NCBI GenBank assembly: GCA_965246905.1
Contig: CBDFFZ010000003.1
Location: 248,001-312,000 of the forward strand
Direction: 5' to 3'
DNA from: UBA1952 sp965246905
GTDB taxonomy: Bacteria; Bacteroidota; Bacteroidia; Chitinophagales; Chitinophagaceae
DNA length: 64,000 nucleotides
In this document: piece after piece, positions 52,493-61,798 of the stretch
Layout of the letters: each line of letters opens with the position of its first letter
How positions within the stretch are numbered: position 1 is the stretch's first letter
Notes under the pieces: model-generated
Databases searched by the model: none
Told to the model about the DNA's origin: nothing
What the model saw: only the letters and a program-made list of their open reading frames with translations
Position numbers and translations under genes: made by a program

Positions 52493-53578
52493 ATGCGCTA
52501 TAAAAGAAAACTGCTTTTGCTGGGTTTGCTGCTTATTGCATTCCTGCTTATCCAGCTTGCCTTTCCGGGCAGCAGATGGCTGCAGGAGGGCTATGGCAAT
52601 TATGTTTTCCGCCCATACCAGGTGTTGCGCAATATGGTATTCGGTAAAGTGCCGGTGAGCGTGGGGGATATCCTGTACTTCGCCGGTGTGCTGGCGCTTA
52701 TTGCGGTTACCATCCGTTGGATTTATTTTGCCGTGCGTTTCCGCAGCCATAAGCATTACCTCGGGGCCTCCCTGCTGCACACGCTCAGCACATTTACGGT
52801 TATCTATCTCCTGTTTTTTATAGGTTGGGGCGGCAACTATTACAAACCGCCGCTTACGGATTACTGGAAGCTCGCGCCCGCAGATACTGCGCATACAAAG
52901 ATCATTGCCACTTACGATCATTTTCTGATCGGGCAGCTCAACGCCCTTGCGCCGCATTATGAAGACGTTCCCTTCCGACAGGTTGACAGGCGCGCCGAGC
53001 GATATTATCAGCGCCTTACGGACCGGCACACCCGGCATTCCGGCTTGCGTGCAAAGCCATCAATATATGGTTACTTCATGCAGTACCTTGGCATTCAGGG
53101 TTACTATAATCCGTTTACAGGAGAGGCGCAGGTAAACAGGTTCTTGCCTTCGTATATGCTGCCATTTGTAGTATGTCATGAAATGGCGCATCAGAGCGGA
53201 ATTGGCGCCGAGGATGATGCCAACCTCCTTTCCTATGCGCTCTGTGTTACCTCTGGCGATAAGGATTTTGCTTATTCTGCCTATTTCAATATCTGGCTAT
53301 ACACGCACAACCGCATGCGCGGGGAAGATTCTGTACAAGCCGCAAATCTGCTTGCCACACTGAATCCTGTATCACAAAGCCAGCTCGATACTTTGCGGGC
53401 TATACGCAGGCGCTACCGCAGCGGCCTCAATAACGTAAGCACCGCTATTTATGATGAGTACTTGAAGCTGCACAACCAGGCCGGCGGCATCGACAGCTAT
53501 TATGGTGTGGTAATGAGCGCATGGCGCTGGGAAGTGCAGCGGAGGAAAATTGTAGTCACAGCATTGAATATTCCTTAA
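52493..53578 (+). CDS. DUF3810 membrane metallopeptidase-like protein
   Basis: The 361-aa protein has three N-terminal transmembrane helices (~7-24, 58-82, 95-112) and a large soluble domain with the zinc-peptidase motif HEMAHQ (229-234) plus a following Glu in GAEDDANLLSY (E240), which could be the third ligand. DUF3810 proteins are annotated from sequence only; peptidase activity is an inference from this motif. It is divergent from the RND adaptor gene. Confidence 0.85.
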   Translation: MRYKRKLLLLGLLLIAFLLIQLAFPGSRWLQEGYGNYVFRPYQVLRNMVFGKVPVSVGDILYFAGVLALIAVTIRWIYFAVRFRSHKHYLGASLLHTLSTFTVIYLLFFIGWGGNYYKPPLTDYWKLAPADTAHTKIIATYDHFLIGQLNALAPHYEDVPFRQVDRRAERYYQRLTDRHTRHSGLRAKPSIYGYFMQYLGIQGYYNPFTGEAQVNRFLPSYMLPFVVCHEMAHQSGIGAEDDANLLSYALCVTSGDKDFAYSAYFNIWLYTHNRMRGEDSVQAANLLATLNPVSQSQLDTLRAIRRRYRSGLNNVSTAIYDEYLKLHNQAGGIDSYYGVVMSAWRWEVQRRKIVVTALNIP

Positions 53579-53729
53579 GGCCTGGATTATTGTCCGGAGT
53601 GGCGGAATGCTATGGAGCAGTTGGGGCGTTGGCACCGTTCAACTATTCTTTTCTATCGGATTTTTCCTTGTTGCTGTTTCAAAAAGATTGAAATTCGTTA
53701 GTAAGTTGCAGGCCATCCCCCACGAAAAA

Positions 53730-54308
53730 ATGGAGCAACTATATACAGCAGACGAAATCTTTGATAAAAAAAACTTCACCGAAACTGCGCTTCCGGAAGG
53801 TGAGTATGAGCGCTGCACGTTTAATAACTGCAATTTCTCCAATACCAGCCTTCGGGGGATCCGGTTTTTTGACTGCACTTTCAATGGCTGCAACCTGAGC
53901 CTGGCAAAACCGGATGGCACCAGCCTGCAAAATGCCATATTTATAAGCTGTAAGATGCTGGGCATTCATTTTGAGCTCTGCAATCCATTTCTGCTGTCCT
54001 TTCAGTTTGATCAATGCCAGCTTAATGATTCTTCCTTTTACGGGTTAAAAATTAAGAAAACCAGCTTTAAGAACACGCAACTCAATGATGCCGACTTTAC
54101 TGGCTGCGATCTTACCGGCGCATTATTTGAAAACTGCGATCTGGGAAGAGCAAATTTTGACAATACGATCGTAGAAAAGGCAGACTTCCGTACATCTTTC
54201 AATTATTCCATAGATCCGGAACGGAACAGGATAAAGAAGGCCCGGTTTAGTATAATGGGCGTGGCCGGCCTGCTGGATAGATATGATATTGAGATCGAGG
54301 GAAGATAG
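53730..54308 (+). CDS. Pentapeptide repeat protein
   Basis: The ATG at 53730 (MEQLYTADEIFDKKNF) gives 192 aa. An upstream in-frame ATG adds 41 residues with no family match. Repeats of A(D/N)LxX type form a right-handed beta-helix: YERCTFNNCNFSNTSL, FFDCTFNGCNLS, LNDSSFYGLKI, LNDADFTGCDLTGALFENC and LGRANFDN. Many family members have no known role; some mimic DNA and protect gyrase, like Qnr/MfpA. Cys is unusually frequent at the repeat's central position here. Confidence 0.85.
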   Translation: MEQLYTADEIFDKKNFTETALPEGEYERCTFNNCNFSNTSLRGIRFFDCTFNGCNLSLAKPDGTSLQNAIFISCKMLGIHFELCNPFLLSFQFDQCQLNDSSFYGLKIKKTSFKNTQLNDADFTGCDLTGALFENCDLGRANFDNTIVEKADFRTSFNYSIDPERNRIKKARFSIMGVAGLLDRYDIEIEGR

Positions 54309-54455
54309 ATGATATAGCGTAATAGAAGGCTCCAATTCAAAAATTAGCAACCAGTTATGCAAATTCCCATCACATCACCTATCCGGCGCCGCATTCCCTT
54401 CTGCGTGTAGCATTTAAGGAAAGCTACTGTTTGGAGCGAAGCCTTCCGCATGATT

Positions 54456-54543
54456 CCGCGCAAGGGATTGCAGTGGAAATCCCCCGCTTTTTCTGCGGGG
54501 ATTGGAACGGAAAGCCCGGTGCCGCTTTTCGCGGCATGCGCCC
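54456..54543 (-). repeat. Dispersed ~90-bp two-hairpin element, copy 2 (inverted)
   Basis: Read on the minus strand it begins GGGCGCATGCCGCG, like copy 1 at 28306, and ends ATCCCTTGCGCGG. Hairpin 1 (TGCCGC/GCGGCA) and the stretch CACCGGGCTTTCCGTTCCAA are nearly identical to copy 1; hairpin 2 (AATCCCCGC/GCGGGGGATT) is longer. The rest of the 330-bp gap 54309-54638 holds no recognisable gene. Confidence 0.8.
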
Positions 54544-54638
54544 GCATTTGCTCATGGATCATCCCTGGCTTCTTGCGGCATATTTACCCTAATTTCGCGC
54601 ATCCTTTTAAAAGGAAAAAGCAAAATACATCCTCCAAT

Positions 54639-56171
54639 ATGAATACAACAGAAGTGCTGGAAATGCTGGGCATCAAGGCTGCAAACGGCGGCGCAGCAAC
54701 AGGTACCCAATGGCTCGAAGCCGGCGGCGAAACGCTTACCTCCCACAGTCCGGTTGACGGGCAGGTAATTGCTACCGTAACCGGCGTAACCCGTAAAACC
54801 TACGATGAAGTGATCACCGCCGCAGAAACTGCCTTCACCGAATGGCGTACCTGGCCGGCACCCAAGCGCGGCGAGATCGTACGACAGATCGGTGAGGCGC
54901 TGCGCAAATATAAAGAGCCGCTGGGCCGCCTCGTAAGCTACGAAATGGGCAAAAGCCTGCAGGAAGGCTACGGCGAGGTGCAGGAAATGATCGATATTGC
55001 GGATTTTGCAGTAGGATTATCCCGCCAGCTTTACGGACTTACCATGCACAGCGAGCGGCCCAACCACCGCATGTACGAGCAATGGCACCCCATGGGTGTA
55101 GTAGGCATCATCAGCGCCTTTAATTTCCCGGTAGCCGTATGGAGCTGGAACTCTTTCCTGGCCTGGGTTTGTGGCGATACAACTGTCTGGAAGCCAAGCG
55201 AAAAGACCCCCATCACATCCATAGCCTGCCAGCACATTGTTGCCGAAGTTTTTAAGGCAAACGGTGTGCCGGAAGGTGTAAATGGCCTTATCATCGGTGG
55301 CCGCGAAGTGGGCGAGTGGATGAGCAATGATACCCGCATTCCATTAGTTTCCGCAACCGGATCTACGCGTATGGGCAAAGCGGTTGGCGCTGCAGTTGGT
55401 GCACGCCTTGGCCATTATCTGCTGGAGCTGGGTGGTAATAATGCTATCATCATATCTGAGCATGCTGATCTGAATATGTCGCTCATTGGTTGCGTATTCG
55501 GCGCGGTAGGCACGGCCGGCCAGCGCTGTACTACTACCCGCCGGCTTATTATCCATGAAAAGGTTTATGAGTCTTTTAAGGAAAAGCTGACAGGCGCCTA
55601 CCGGCAATTAGTGATTGGCGATCCGCTGGACGAAGCAAGCCATGTTGGTCCGCTGATTGATAAAGATGCGGTTGCAAGCTACCTGGACGCTATTGAGAAA
55701 GTAAAGGCAGAAGGCGCGCGTGAAGTTGTTGCGGGTGGGGTAGTGGAAGGTGCAGGCTATGAAAGCGGCTGCTATGTGAAGCCGTGCATTTATGAAGTTG
55801 AAGGCAACTATAAAATGGTACAGCACGAAACTTTTGCGCCCATCCTCTACATCATGAAATACAGCACTATTGAAGAAGCTATTGCGATGCAGAATGGCGT
55901 GCCGCAGGGCTTGTCATCTTCTATCATGACGCTCAATATGCGCGAAGCGGAATTATTTCTCTCTGCCAAGGGCAGCGATTGCGGCATTGCGAATGTAAAC
56001 ATCGGCACAAGCGGCGCTGAGATAGGCGGCGCTTTTGGTGGTGAAAAAGAAACCGGCGGCGGCCGCGAATCAGGTTCTGATAGCTGGAAAGCGTATATGT
56101 GGCGGCAGACGAATACGATCAATTACGGAGCTACTTTGCCGCTTGCGCAGGGGATTAAGTTTCACGTATAA
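54639..56171 (+). CDS. Aldehyde dehydrogenase, ALDH7 (aminoadipate semialdehyde) type
   Basis: The 510-aa enzyme oxidises aldehydes with NAD(P)+. The ATG at 54639 gives the natural start MNTTEVLEMLGIKAANGG. Catalytic landmarks are the Glu in LLELGGNN (E263), the Cys in GTAGQRCTTTRRL (C297), the cofactor region ISAFNFPVAVWSWN (158-171) and ATGSTRMGK (239-247). Its closeness to ALDH7/AmaB points to alpha-aminoadipic semialdehyde or piperideine-6-carboxylate oxidation in lysine catabolism, which is inferred from family. It stands alone, with a strong terminator. Confidence 0.9.
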   Translation: MNTTEVLEMLGIKAANGGAATGTQWLEAGGETLTSHSPVDGQVIATVTGVTRKTYDEVITAAETAFTEWRTWPAPKRGEIVRQIGEALRKYKEPLGRLVSYEMGKSLQEGYGEVQEMIDIADFAVGLSRQLYGLTMHSERPNHRMYEQWHPMGVVGIISAFNFPVAVWSWNSFLAWVCGDTTVWKPSEKTPITSIACQHIVAEVFKANGVPEGVNGLIIGGREVGEWMSNDTRIPLVSATGSTRMGKAVGAAVGARLGHYLLELGGNNAIIISEHADLNMSLIGCVFGAVGTAGQRCTTTRRLIIHEKVYESFKEKLTGAYRQLVIGDPLDEASHVGPLIDKDAVASYLDAIEKVKAEGAREVVAGGVVEGAGYESGCYVKPCIYEVEGNYKMVQHETFAPILYIMKYSTIEEAIAMQNGVPQGLSSSIMTLNMREAELFLSAKGSDCGIANVNIGTSGAEIGGAFGGEKETGGGRESGSDSWKAYMWRQTNTINYGATLPLAQGIKFHV

Positions 56172-56197
56172 TTGCGCTCCTGAGGACGCTGTTAAAT

Positions 56198-56232
56198 AAA
56201 AAGCCATTGTGGGATCCCGCAATGGCTTTTTT
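56198..56232 (+). terminator. Terminator of the ALDH gene
   Basis: AAAAAGCCATTG pairs with CAATGGCTTTTTT, with an inner GGGATCCC; a T run follows on the plus strand and an A-rich arm on the other. Confidence 0.85.
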
Positions 56233-56245
56233 ATGTTGGGTGAAA

Positions 56246-56277
56246 CGTGTCCCACGCCCTTGGAGGCGTGGGACACG
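56246..56277. repeat. 13-bp-stem GTGTCCCACGCC hairpin
   Basis: CGTGTCCCACGCC, a 6-nt loop, then the exact complement. It lies between the ALDH terminator and the stop of mqnE and has no T run. It resembles a REP-like dispersed element. Confidence 0.7.
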
Positions 56278-56280
56278 GCG

Positions 56281-57429
56281 CTACACCGCCATTTTTTCGT
56301 GGCTGTACACTTTCAATTCATTGTACAGCGTATCGCGCTCCACGGGAATTTTGCCAACAGCTAATACCAGATCGCAGATATCTTCTGTGCTCATGGACGG
56401 CGATTGCTCCTCACTGCCGGCCATGGAATAGATCTTCGTGGTATCGTCAATCGTTCCGTCCAGATCATTCACTCCAAAAGAGAGCGTAAGCTGTGCGCTC
56501 TGCCGTCCGAGCATTGGCCAGTAGGCTTTCAGGTTCCGGAAGTTATCCATGAAAATGCGGGCAATAGCATAGAGGCGCATATCCTCAACCACCGTGCTTT
56601 CCGGAATATGGCTCATATCATTGCCGCTATTGCGGAATTTGAGCGGGATAAAGCAGTTGAAGCCACCGGTTTTATCCTGCAATGCACGCAAGCGGCTCAT
56701 GTGGTCAATGCGGTGTGCATAAGTTTCCACGTGGCCGTAAAGCATAGTGGCGTTGGTATGCATACCCAGCTTGTGTGCGGTTTCGTGGATGTAAAGCCAG
56801 CCATCGCCATCTACCTTATCGGCGCAGATCTGCTCACGTACTTCGGGGGCAAAAATTTCCGCCCCCCCGCCGGGTAACGATTGGAGACCGGCGTCTTTAA
56901 ATTTCTGCATGCCTTCCTCAACCGTAAGCTTTGCCTTGCGGAACATATAATCCAGCTCTACAGCGGTAAATCCTTTGATGTGTAGCTCAGGGCGATGCGC
57001 CCGGATTTTTGAAACCAGCTCGCAGAAAAACTCAAGGTTCATTTTCGGATGAACGCCGCCTACAATATGTACTTCCGTAACCGGCTGACCATCGTATTTG
57101 CGCACAATATCCAGCATTTGCTCCATGCCCAGCTCCCAGCCATCGTCGCGGTGCTTGTACTGGCGGGAATAAGAGCAGAAATTACAGGTGAAAATACAGA
57201 CGTTGGTAGGCTCGATATGAAAGTTGCGGTTGAAGTAAACCTTCTTTCCATGCAGCTTACCGGCAACAAAATTGGCCAGCGCGCCTGCAAAGCCAAGGTC
57301 CGCATGCTCAAACAGGTAAAGCCCATCTGCTTCAGTAATCCTTGTACCGGACGTTACTTTTCCGGCAATTTCCTGAAGGCGGCTATCGGCGTTTTCAAGA
57401 GCATTCTTTAAACTGAATTCGGATATCAT
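56281..57429 (-). CDS. mqnE: Aminofutalosine synthase (radical SAM)
   Basis: The 382-aa enzyme adds a SAM-derived adenosyl group in the futalosine route to menaquinone. The cluster motif CxxxCxxC is C78-IFT-C82-NF-C85, within VYFNRNFHIEPTNVC. Later motifs include VHIVGGVHPKMNLEF and the MqnE/CofH-like SLPGGGAEIF. The start MISEFSLKNALENAD gives a normal length. Other mqn genes are not in the window. Its presence implies that the organism makes menaquinone by the futalosine rather than the classical Men pathway. Confidence 0.94.
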   Translation of the reverse strand: MISEFSLKNALENADSRLQEIAGKVTSGTRITEADGLYLFEHADLGFAGALANFVAGKLHGKKVYFNRNFHIEPTNVCIFTCNFCSYSRQYKHRDDGWELGMEQMLDIVRKYDGQPVTEVHIVGGVHPKMNLEFFCELVSKIRAHRPELHIKGFTAVELDYMFRKAKLTVEEGMQKFKDAGLQSLPGGGAEIFAPEVREQICADKVDGDGWLYIHETAHKLGMHTNATMLYGHVETYAHRIDHMSRLRALQDKTGGFNCFIPLKFRNSGNDMSHIPESTVVEDMRLYAIARIFMDNFRNLKAYWPMLGRQSAQLTLSFGVNDLDGTIDDTTKIYSMAGSEEQSPSMSTEDICDLVLAVGKIPVERDTLYNELKVYSHEKMAV

Positions 57430-57471
57430 AACGCACGTTGTTTCTAATCAATCACAGGGATCCGGAAGCGG

Positions 57472-58077
57472 CTATTTATTTTTCCGGCTTTGAATCTCAT
57501 CCCGTATGGAAATGGCTCTTACATAATCCTCCTGCTCGAGCACTTGCTGTAAAAGCGTTTCGAGCTCTTCAGGGCTCATACTCTTCAGATCATTATCGTA
57601 GGCGGCACCGCTGCTTACTTTGCTGGCTTTCGGCTCGGTGGCCGTAGCTGCTTTTTGCTCATCGGTCTGGTCAAGATAAAGGCCGGCTGTTTCCAGAATG
57701 CTTTCGTAGGTATAAACGCGGCAACCGGCTCTTACAGCAAGCGCTAAAGCATCGGATGTGCGGGAATCGATCTCAACTTCCTCTTCCGCGTTCTGGCACA
57801 TAAGCTTTGCAAAAAAGATACCTTCCTCGAGCTTGTATATCAACACTTCATTCAGATCTATTGCAAAAGTGGCCATGAAATTGGCAAACAGATCGTGGGT
57901 AAGCGGCCGGCTTGGCTGCATTCTTTCCAGCGCTACGGCAATAGCCTGGGCTTCAAAGCCACCGATTACGATGGGTAAGCGGCGGAGGCCATTTACTTCG
58001 CCCAATACTACAGCGTAAGAATGCGTTTGGGTAATACTGTGAGACAGGGCGACTATTTCCAGTTCTATTTTTTTCAT
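57472..58077 (-). CDS. Bifunctional nuclease domain protein with UVR motif
   Basis: The 201-aa protein has a BFN (DUF151) domain over ~1-130 (LRRLPIVIGGFEAQAIAVALERMQPSRPLTHDLF; IDSRTSDALALAVRAGCRVYTYESIL). A linker and a C-terminal UvrB/UvrC motif follow (MSPEELETLLQQVLEQEDYVRAISIRDEI). BFN proteins have been reported to cleave DNA and RNA; the UVR tail is a common Bacteroidota addition. It follows mqnE on the opposite side of a 42-bp gap, same strand. Confidence 0.88.
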   Translation of the reverse strand: MKKIELEIVALSHSITQTHSYAVVLGEVNGLRRLPIVIGGFEAQAIAVALERMQPSRPLTHDLFANFMATFAIDLNEVLIYKLEEGIFFAKLMCQNAEEEVEIDSRTSDALALAVRAGCRVYTYESILETAGLYLDQTDEQKAATATEPKASKVSSGAAYDNDLKSMSPEELETLLQQVLEQEDYVRAISIRDEIQSRKNK

Positions 58078-58235
58078 CGCTTAAAGAATCCTTCCGGCCA
58101 AAGATTTTTGAAGGGGTGAAGGTAAACATTTTTGCTGTTTCTCTCCCGTTCAGATGGCTGTAAGGCGTATAGAAATTTTAGATCGTTGCACTTGAATTTC
58201 CTGCCTATGAATTGATAGTTACGGACATTCAAACA

Positions 58236-58270
58236 ATAAAAATGCCCGGCAAATCCTTACCGGGACATTA
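58236..58270 (-). terminator. Terminator of sucC
   Basis: On the minus strand AATGTCCCGG and CCGGGCATT form an imperfect stem around TAAGGATTTG, followed by a T run with one A. It lies 18 nt beyond the sucC stop. Confidence 0.7.
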
Positions 58271-58287
58271 TAAATAACGGCGTAATG

Positions 58288-59508
58288 TTAATTGGCGTTA
58301 ATTGCGTTCTGCACCAATTGGGCAGCTTCGCTCAGCTCAATGGCACTTTGCACTTTCAGTCCGGAGTTTACGATCAGCTCCTTGGCAACTTCTGCGTTGG
58401 TGCCCTGCAGACGTACAATGATGGGGATATTGATAGTTCCCATATTGTTATAAGCCTCGATAACGCCGGCCGCTACACGGTCGCAGCGTACAATGCCGCC
58501 GAAGATGTTGATAAGGATCGCCTTTACATTCGGGTCTTTCATGATGATGCGAAAACCAGCTTCCACGGTTTGCGCATTCGCGCTGCCACCAACATCCAGG
58601 AAGTTGGCAGGCTCGCCACCGGCCAACTTGATCATATCCATCGTTGCCATGGCAAGGCCTGCGCCGTTTACCATACACCCTACATTGCCATCGAGCTTTA
58701 CATAGTTGAGGTTGCTTGCACTTGCTTCTACTTCTGTCGGGTCTTCTTCGGCCGTATCGCGCATTTCTGCAATATCCTTATGGCGGGCCAGGGCATTATC
58801 ATCCACATCCATCTTGCAATCCACTGCGATGATCTTGTCATCGGCAGATTTGAAGAGCGGGTTGATCTCCAGCATAGAGCAATCGAGGCCCACATAGGCA
58901 TTGTACAGATTGGCAACAAACTTCACCATGTTCTTGAAAGCATCGCCGCTCAGGCCGAAGTTGAAAGCGATCTTACGAGCCTGGAAGCCTTGCAGCGTCA
59001 TGCCCGGATGCACCCATTCCTTATAGATCTTTTCAGGCGTGCTGTGCGCAACTTCTTCAATATCCATACCGCCTTCGGTAGAGTACATGATCACATTCTG
59101 CTTCTTTGCACGATCCAGGAGGATGGAAAGATAAAATTCCTTACGCTCATTCGGGCCGTCGTAATACATATCCTGCGCAATAAGCAGCCTGGTTACCTTC
59201 TTACCGGCCTCGCCCGTCTGGATAGTAACAAGTGTATTGCCGAGGATATTCTGAGCTACCGTACGCACCTCTTCTGCGCTCTTCACTACCTTCACGCCAT
59301 TCTGCTCCGGTACTTCGCGCATGGCGCCTTTACCGCGGCCGCCCGCATGGATCTGGGCCTTTACAACCGCAAATTTTGCACCCTTTGCAGTTGCTACTTC
59401 CTCGTAGGCTTTAACGGCGTCTTCTACCGTTGTGGCGGCGATGCCTTCCTGGGTGGGCACGCCGTAGCGCTTAAGCAATTCTTTGGCCTGATATTCGTGA
59501 AGATTCAT
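58288..59508 (-). CDS. sucC: Succinate-CoA ligase, beta subunit
   Basis: The 406-aa subunit of the TCA-cycle enzyme that makes ATP/GTP from succinyl-CoA starts at the ATG at 59508 (MNLHEYQAKELLKRYGVP). An ATP-grasp domain spans ~1-240 (IHAGGRGK; VGLDCSMLEINPL with the metal ligand region), followed by a ligase domain (VGCMVNGAGLAMATMD; NFLDVGGSA; NIFGGIVRCD). The alpha subunit gene sucD is not adjacent here. Slightly longer than the E. coli protein. The chosen start removes an unrelated upstream extension. Confidence 0.94.
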   Translation of the reverse strand: MNLHEYQAKELLKRYGVPTQEGIAATTVEDAVKAYEEVATAKGAKFAVVKAQIHAGGRGKGAMREVPEQNGVKVVKSAEEVRTVAQNILGNTLVTIQTGEAGKKVTRLLIAQDMYYDGPNERKEFYLSILLDRAKKQNVIMYSTEGGMDIEEVAHSTPEKIYKEWVHPGMTLQGFQARKIAFNFGLSGDAFKNMVKFVANLYNAYVGLDCSMLEINPLFKSADDKIIAVDCKMDVDDNALARHKDIAEMRDTAEEDPTEVEASASNLNYVKLDGNVGCMVNGAGLAMATMDMIKLAGGEPANFLDVGGSANAQTVEAGFRIIMKDPNVKAILINIFGGIVRCDRVAAGVIEAYNNMGTINIPIIVRLQGTNAEVAKELIVNSGLKVQSAIELSEAAQLVQNAINAN

Positions 59509-59624
59509 TATAAAATAAATTGAAGAAAATGATTTTTTTAAAATACCGGGCGAAGATAAAAGAAATGTTGGCTTGTTGGGAAGGCTCTTGTGGTATTGGT
59601 AATCGTGTGCTGTAGTTTTACACG

Positions 59625-60608
59625 GTGACAACGCTTCGACTGCAACGTTATATTGCCGTTCTATCCATTTTGCTTTTTGCGGGTAAGCTGTGCGCCTGGT
59701 ATCTTACAAAATCTGTAACCATCCTTACCGATGCGCTGGAAAGTACCGTAAATGTAATTGCTGGGCTTATTGGCTTATACAGCGTTATCCTTGCTGCAAA
59801 GCCCCGTGATGCCAACCATCCCTATGGTCATGGCAAAGTTGAGTTTATCTCGGCGGCAGTAGAAGGCGCGCTTATCATGATCGCCGCAATATTTGTTTCT
59901 TTCGAGGCTGTTGGCAATCTGATTCACCCGGTCGCCATTCAAAAACTGGATATTGGTATTGCGCTGATCGGCGCTACAGGTGTGGCCAATTTCTTTTTAG
60001 GGCAATACGCTATAAGCACCGGCAAGAAGAACCGCTCGCTGACGGTGGAATCGGCTGGCAGGCACTTGCGTACGGATGCTTATTCTACTGTAGCTATCGT
60101 AGGCGGGCTGATCCTTGTTTTAATCACGCACTGGCTCTGGCTGGATGCCGTTGTTGCGCTGGCTTTCGTAGTAATAATTTTTACTACCGGCTACAAAGTG
60201 CTGCGCCGCTCCCTTGCGGGAATTATGGATGAGGCTGATATAGTATTGCTTGGCCAGGTTGTGACCATACTGCAGGAGCACCGGAAAGATGCCTGGATAG
60301 ACCTTCATAACCTGCGTGTGATACAGTATGGCGATGTGCTGCACATCGATGCGCACATGACCCTGCCCTATTATTTTGAGGTACGGCAGGCCGAGGCCGA
60401 AGTTGATTCCTTAGAGCACCTGATCCGTGCGCATTTCGGCACCAAAGTAGAGCTGTTCATTCATGTGGATGGCTGCTCGCCGTACCAGTGCAAGCTCTGC
60501 TGCGTAAAGGATTGCCCGGTGCGGCTGGAAGCAATGGTTGAGCAGATTCCTTGGAATGTGAGCAATGTAATGACGGATTCCAAACATGGTAAAACTATCG
60601 GAGAATAA
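59625..60608 (+). CDS. Cation diffusion facilitator transporter with Cys-rich C-terminus
   Basis: The 327-aa protein, apparently starting at GTG (59625), has six transmembrane helices and the CDF metal-site Asp residues in TM2 (LTDALESTVNVI) and TM5 (RHLRTDAYSTVAI), plus the HPYGHGKVEFISA loop. The C-terminal cytoplasmic domain ends with an unusual cluster: VDGCSPYQCKLCCVKDCPVR, five Cys within about 17 residues. CDF exporters move Zn2+, Co2+, Fe2+ or Mn2+ out of the cytosol; the Cys cluster suggests an extra metal-sensing or cluster-binding function, which is inference. Confidence 0.87.
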   Translation: MTTLRLQRYIAVLSILLFAGKLCAWYLTKSVTILTDALESTVNVIAGLIGLYSVILAAKPRDANHPYGHGKVEFISAAVEGALIMIAAIFVSFEAVGNLIHPVAIQKLDIGIALIGATGVANFFLGQYAISTGKKNRSLTVESAGRHLRTDAYSTVAIVGGLILVLITHWLWLDAVVALAFVVIIFTTGYKVLRRSLAGIMDEADIVLLGQVVTILQEHRKDAWIDLHNLRVIQYGDVLHIDAHMTLPYYFEVRQAEAEVDSLEHLIRAHFGTKVELFIHVDGCSPYQCKLCCVKDCPVRLEAMVEQIPWNVSNVMTDSKHGKTIGE

Positions 60609-60722
60609 TCTTTGCTTTTCTATAATTGCTTTTCTTTGTTCTGCTTGTACAAAGCGGCTTTATCCTTCAGGGATAATTCAGTATTTGCATGCTAATAACA
60701 ATTTAAAGGGGGAAGGGCTTGT

Positions 60723-61796
60723 TTAAAACCCGTCTTCTGCATTCGGATTTTCCACCCGTAGCAATACGGGTTCTCCATCCTTTAAAGATGCCAGCGGAAT
60801 GCCCTTTTGCTGGTCTTTATCCAGCAGCAGCACATCCAGCCCGTAGCCAACATCCACATATACACGGTCGTCGATAATCCAGCCACGGCAGCCCATTTTT
60901 TTACCTTTTACCGCTCCGCCGCGCTTTGTATTTAAAGGCTGTTCGAGTCTGAAATTCACCACATCATTGTCACTGAAATGCTTGTACTTGCCTACGATCC
61001 GAGCCTCCACAAACACCGGCGGCGGTTGCTTCTTTACCGCTTTAGCCGCTCTTACGGAAGCTGTTGCAAATACAGGCGCACGATCATCGCCTCCCATAGC
61101 TTTTCTGCCTTTCGATGCTTCTGCGCTGAATACATTGTACCCGAAGTTTTTCATGTACAATTCCGGATATTCAAAGAGCTCTTTTACTGCAATGATCTTG
61201 TACACATACACCGCAGTCTCAGAGTTAAGGGCCATGGCGAAATAGTTATTCCCTTTGGTATTGATCGCCTTCAGAATATTGCCAATGCCGAAATTATACG
61301 CCGCTGCCGTGAGCACCCAGGAGGTAAGCTTCTGCCTGTTGTAGATAGTAAGGTAATAGCTGCGCAGCAGCTTGCAGGCCGCGACGGAAGATTTATTGAT
61401 GTCTTCCCGCTCATCGATACCGCCATTCATGATGAGGCCCAGCTCCTTGGCCGTTGGGGGCATAAGCTGCCAGAAGCCATGAGCGCCCACCCTTGATGAG
61501 CTCTGCACTGCAAAGCCACTCTCCACAATCGGCAGGTATTTAAAATCGGCAGGAATGCCGTTTTTTGCCAGGTAAGCATCCACAACCGGAAAATATTGCA
61601 GCGCCCGTGCTCTGAGCGCAGGGAGATTTACGTTGGGAATCTGATGCCGGATCACATCCATGAGCTTCTGTGCCACAAATTCATTATCCATTGGTATCTG
61701 CTCACCGCAGAAAGTAACGATATGCGCATTTACCTCAGGTGCCTTTAAAAGCATCCCGGTGCATAAAAACAATCCTGTGATCCAAAGCTTGTGCAT
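60723..61796 (-). CDS. Lytic transglycosylase (SLT/MltD-like)
   Basis: The 357-aa protein has a signal peptide (MHKLWITGLFLCTGMLLKAPEVNA) and a family 23-type lysozyme-like domain: YLPIVESGF with catalytic E92, VGAHGFWQLMPPTAKELGL and AAYNFGIGNILKA. The C-terminal ~110 residues show no LysM repeats but have a beta-rich stretch (RGWIIDDRVYVDVGYGLDVLL) that I do not recognise as a known binding domain. It cleaves peptidoglycan glycan strands in the periplasm. It follows the coiled-coil protein gene with a 2-bp gap. Confidence 0.87.
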   Translation of the reverse strand: MHKLWITGLFLCTGMLLKAPEVNAHIVTFCGEQIPMDNEFVAQKLMDVIRHQIPNVNLPALRARALQYFPVVDAYLAKNGIPADFKYLPIVESGFAVQSSSRVGAHGFWQLMPPTAKELGLIMNGGIDEREDINKSSVAACKLLRSYYLTIYNRQKLTSWVLTAAAYNFGIGNILKAINTKGNNYFAMALNSETAVYVYKIIAVKELFEYPELYMKNFGYNVFSAEASKGRKAMGGDDRAPVFATASVRAAKAVKKQPPPVFVEARIVGKYKHFSDNDVVNFRLEQPLNTKRGGAVKGKKMGCRGWIIDDRVYVDVGYGLDVLLLDKDQQKGIPLASLKDGEPVLLRVENPNAEDGF

Positions 61797-61798
61797 GC

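Noticed and set aside
58285..59523. 412-aa plus-strand open frame
   Set aside because: It is fully antisense to sucC, whose motifs are complete; the plus-strand product matches no family.
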